Shown: one piece after another, positions 23,139 through 23,332 of the stretch
Numbering within the stretch: position 1 is the first letter of the stretch
Layout: each line of letters starts with the position of its first letter
Assembly (NCBI GenBank): GCA_015522935.1
Contig: WALH01000017.1
Coordinates: 1-23,332 of the forward strand
Direction: 5' to 3'
DNA: 23,332 nucleotides
Source of the DNA: DHVE2 group archaeon
Lineage (GTDB): Archaea > Thermoplasmatota > Thermoplasmata > Thermoplasmatales > Aciduliprofundaceae
Position numbers and translations under genes: made by a program
The notes under the pieces: generated by a model
What the model was told of the DNA's origin: nothing
Database searches by the model: none
What the model saw: the letters and a program-made list of their open reading frames with translations, nothing else

Positions 23139-23332
23139 TCACCTCCTTTTATATTTTTTACCTTTTCCATATTTCTTTTCCTCCAGAAGTTTTTCTTCAA
23201 CAAGTTTATTTAGAATGGACAATAAAATTTCCTTATCATATTTAGTTCTCTTCTTTATTTCTGAGAAACTCAAAAATTCATTAGATGGAACCGTTTCCAA
23301 AATAGAATCTCTCAGTTTTTCATCAGAATAAA
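23139..23332 (-). CDS. Winged-helix DNA-binding protein (partial, C-terminal part)
   Basis: An open frame entering from the window edge encodes 63 residues before its TGA (23141-23139); the 5' end is missing. Seen: helix LRDSILETVP, then FSEIKKRTKYDKEILLSIL as a helix-turn-helix, then KLVEEKLLEEKKYG as recognition helix and wing, ending in a basic GKGKKYKRR tail. This is the pattern of winged-helix regulators. It is the first visible gene of the unit with paralogs B and A, so it may control them. Because the N terminus is not seen, further domains are possible. Confidence 0.65.
   Translation of the reverse strand, partial: YSDEKLRDSILETVPSNEFLSFSEIKKRTKYDKEILLSILNKLVEEKLLEEKKYGKGKKYKRR

Overview
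The window looks like part of a euryarchaeal chromosome, most likely from the Thermoplasmatota and possibly an Aciduliprofundum-like (DHVE2) thermoacidophile. The lineage rests on general resemblance and was not searched. Support for an archaeon: ribosomal stalk proteins of the P0/P1 type, archaeal Spt5, SecE and L1, a Nop5 protein, AglB, TATA boxes of the TTTATAT type, and Shine-Dalgarno sites of the GGTGAT type a few bases before ATG, GTG or TTG starts. Genes are densely packed, often with 4-base stop/start overlaps, and no gap exceeds 300 bases. There is no tRNA, rRNA, IS element or CRISPR array.

Layout. 1-141: a GC-rich structured island on the minus strand that folds like an archaeal H/ACA guide RNA, followed by a hairpin and T-tract. 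142-1103 (-): a KaiC-family ATPase coupled to an 81-residue protein. 1216-5893 (+): the classic archaeal block ftsZ-secE-spt5-rpl11-rpl1-rpl10-rpl12, with a probable L1 autoregulatory hairpin before rpl1 and an unusually long Spt5. A 51-residue membrane protein follows at 5906-6061. 6052-9196 (-): an operon of a surface protein with a lamin-tail domain and PEF-type sorting tail, a 13-repeat TPR protein and an MCT1-like PUA protein. 9281-11893 (-): DUF1611, a METTL5-like methyltransferase, moaC and moaB. 11969-13653 (+): zinc-ribbon protein, a compact Nop5 without fibrillarin beside it, and moaE. 13708-14142 (-): the N-terminal domain of an Xaa-Pro peptidase without its catalytic domain.

14326-21326 (+) is the most unusual part. 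It holds an AglB oligosaccharyltransferase of 2078 residues, about twice the usual length, whose extra ~1170 residues form a chain of beta-sandwich repeats packed with N-glycosylation sequons and ending in a membrane anchor. It is translationally coupled to a secreted, membrane-anchored protein of 255 residues that may be an accessory subunit.

21334-23332 (-): a GNAT acetyltransferase, two overlapping paralogous genes of unknown function, and the end of a winged-helix regulator gene that runs off the window.

How the genes relate: the plus-strand block supplies cell division, secretion, transcription elongation and the L1/P-stalks of the ribosome. Several flanking genes also concern RNA or ribosomes (PUA protein, METTL5-like enzyme, Nop5, candidate guide RNA). 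Molybdopterin genes lie in two divergent operons. AglB, its partner and the lamin-tail protein belong to the cell surface.
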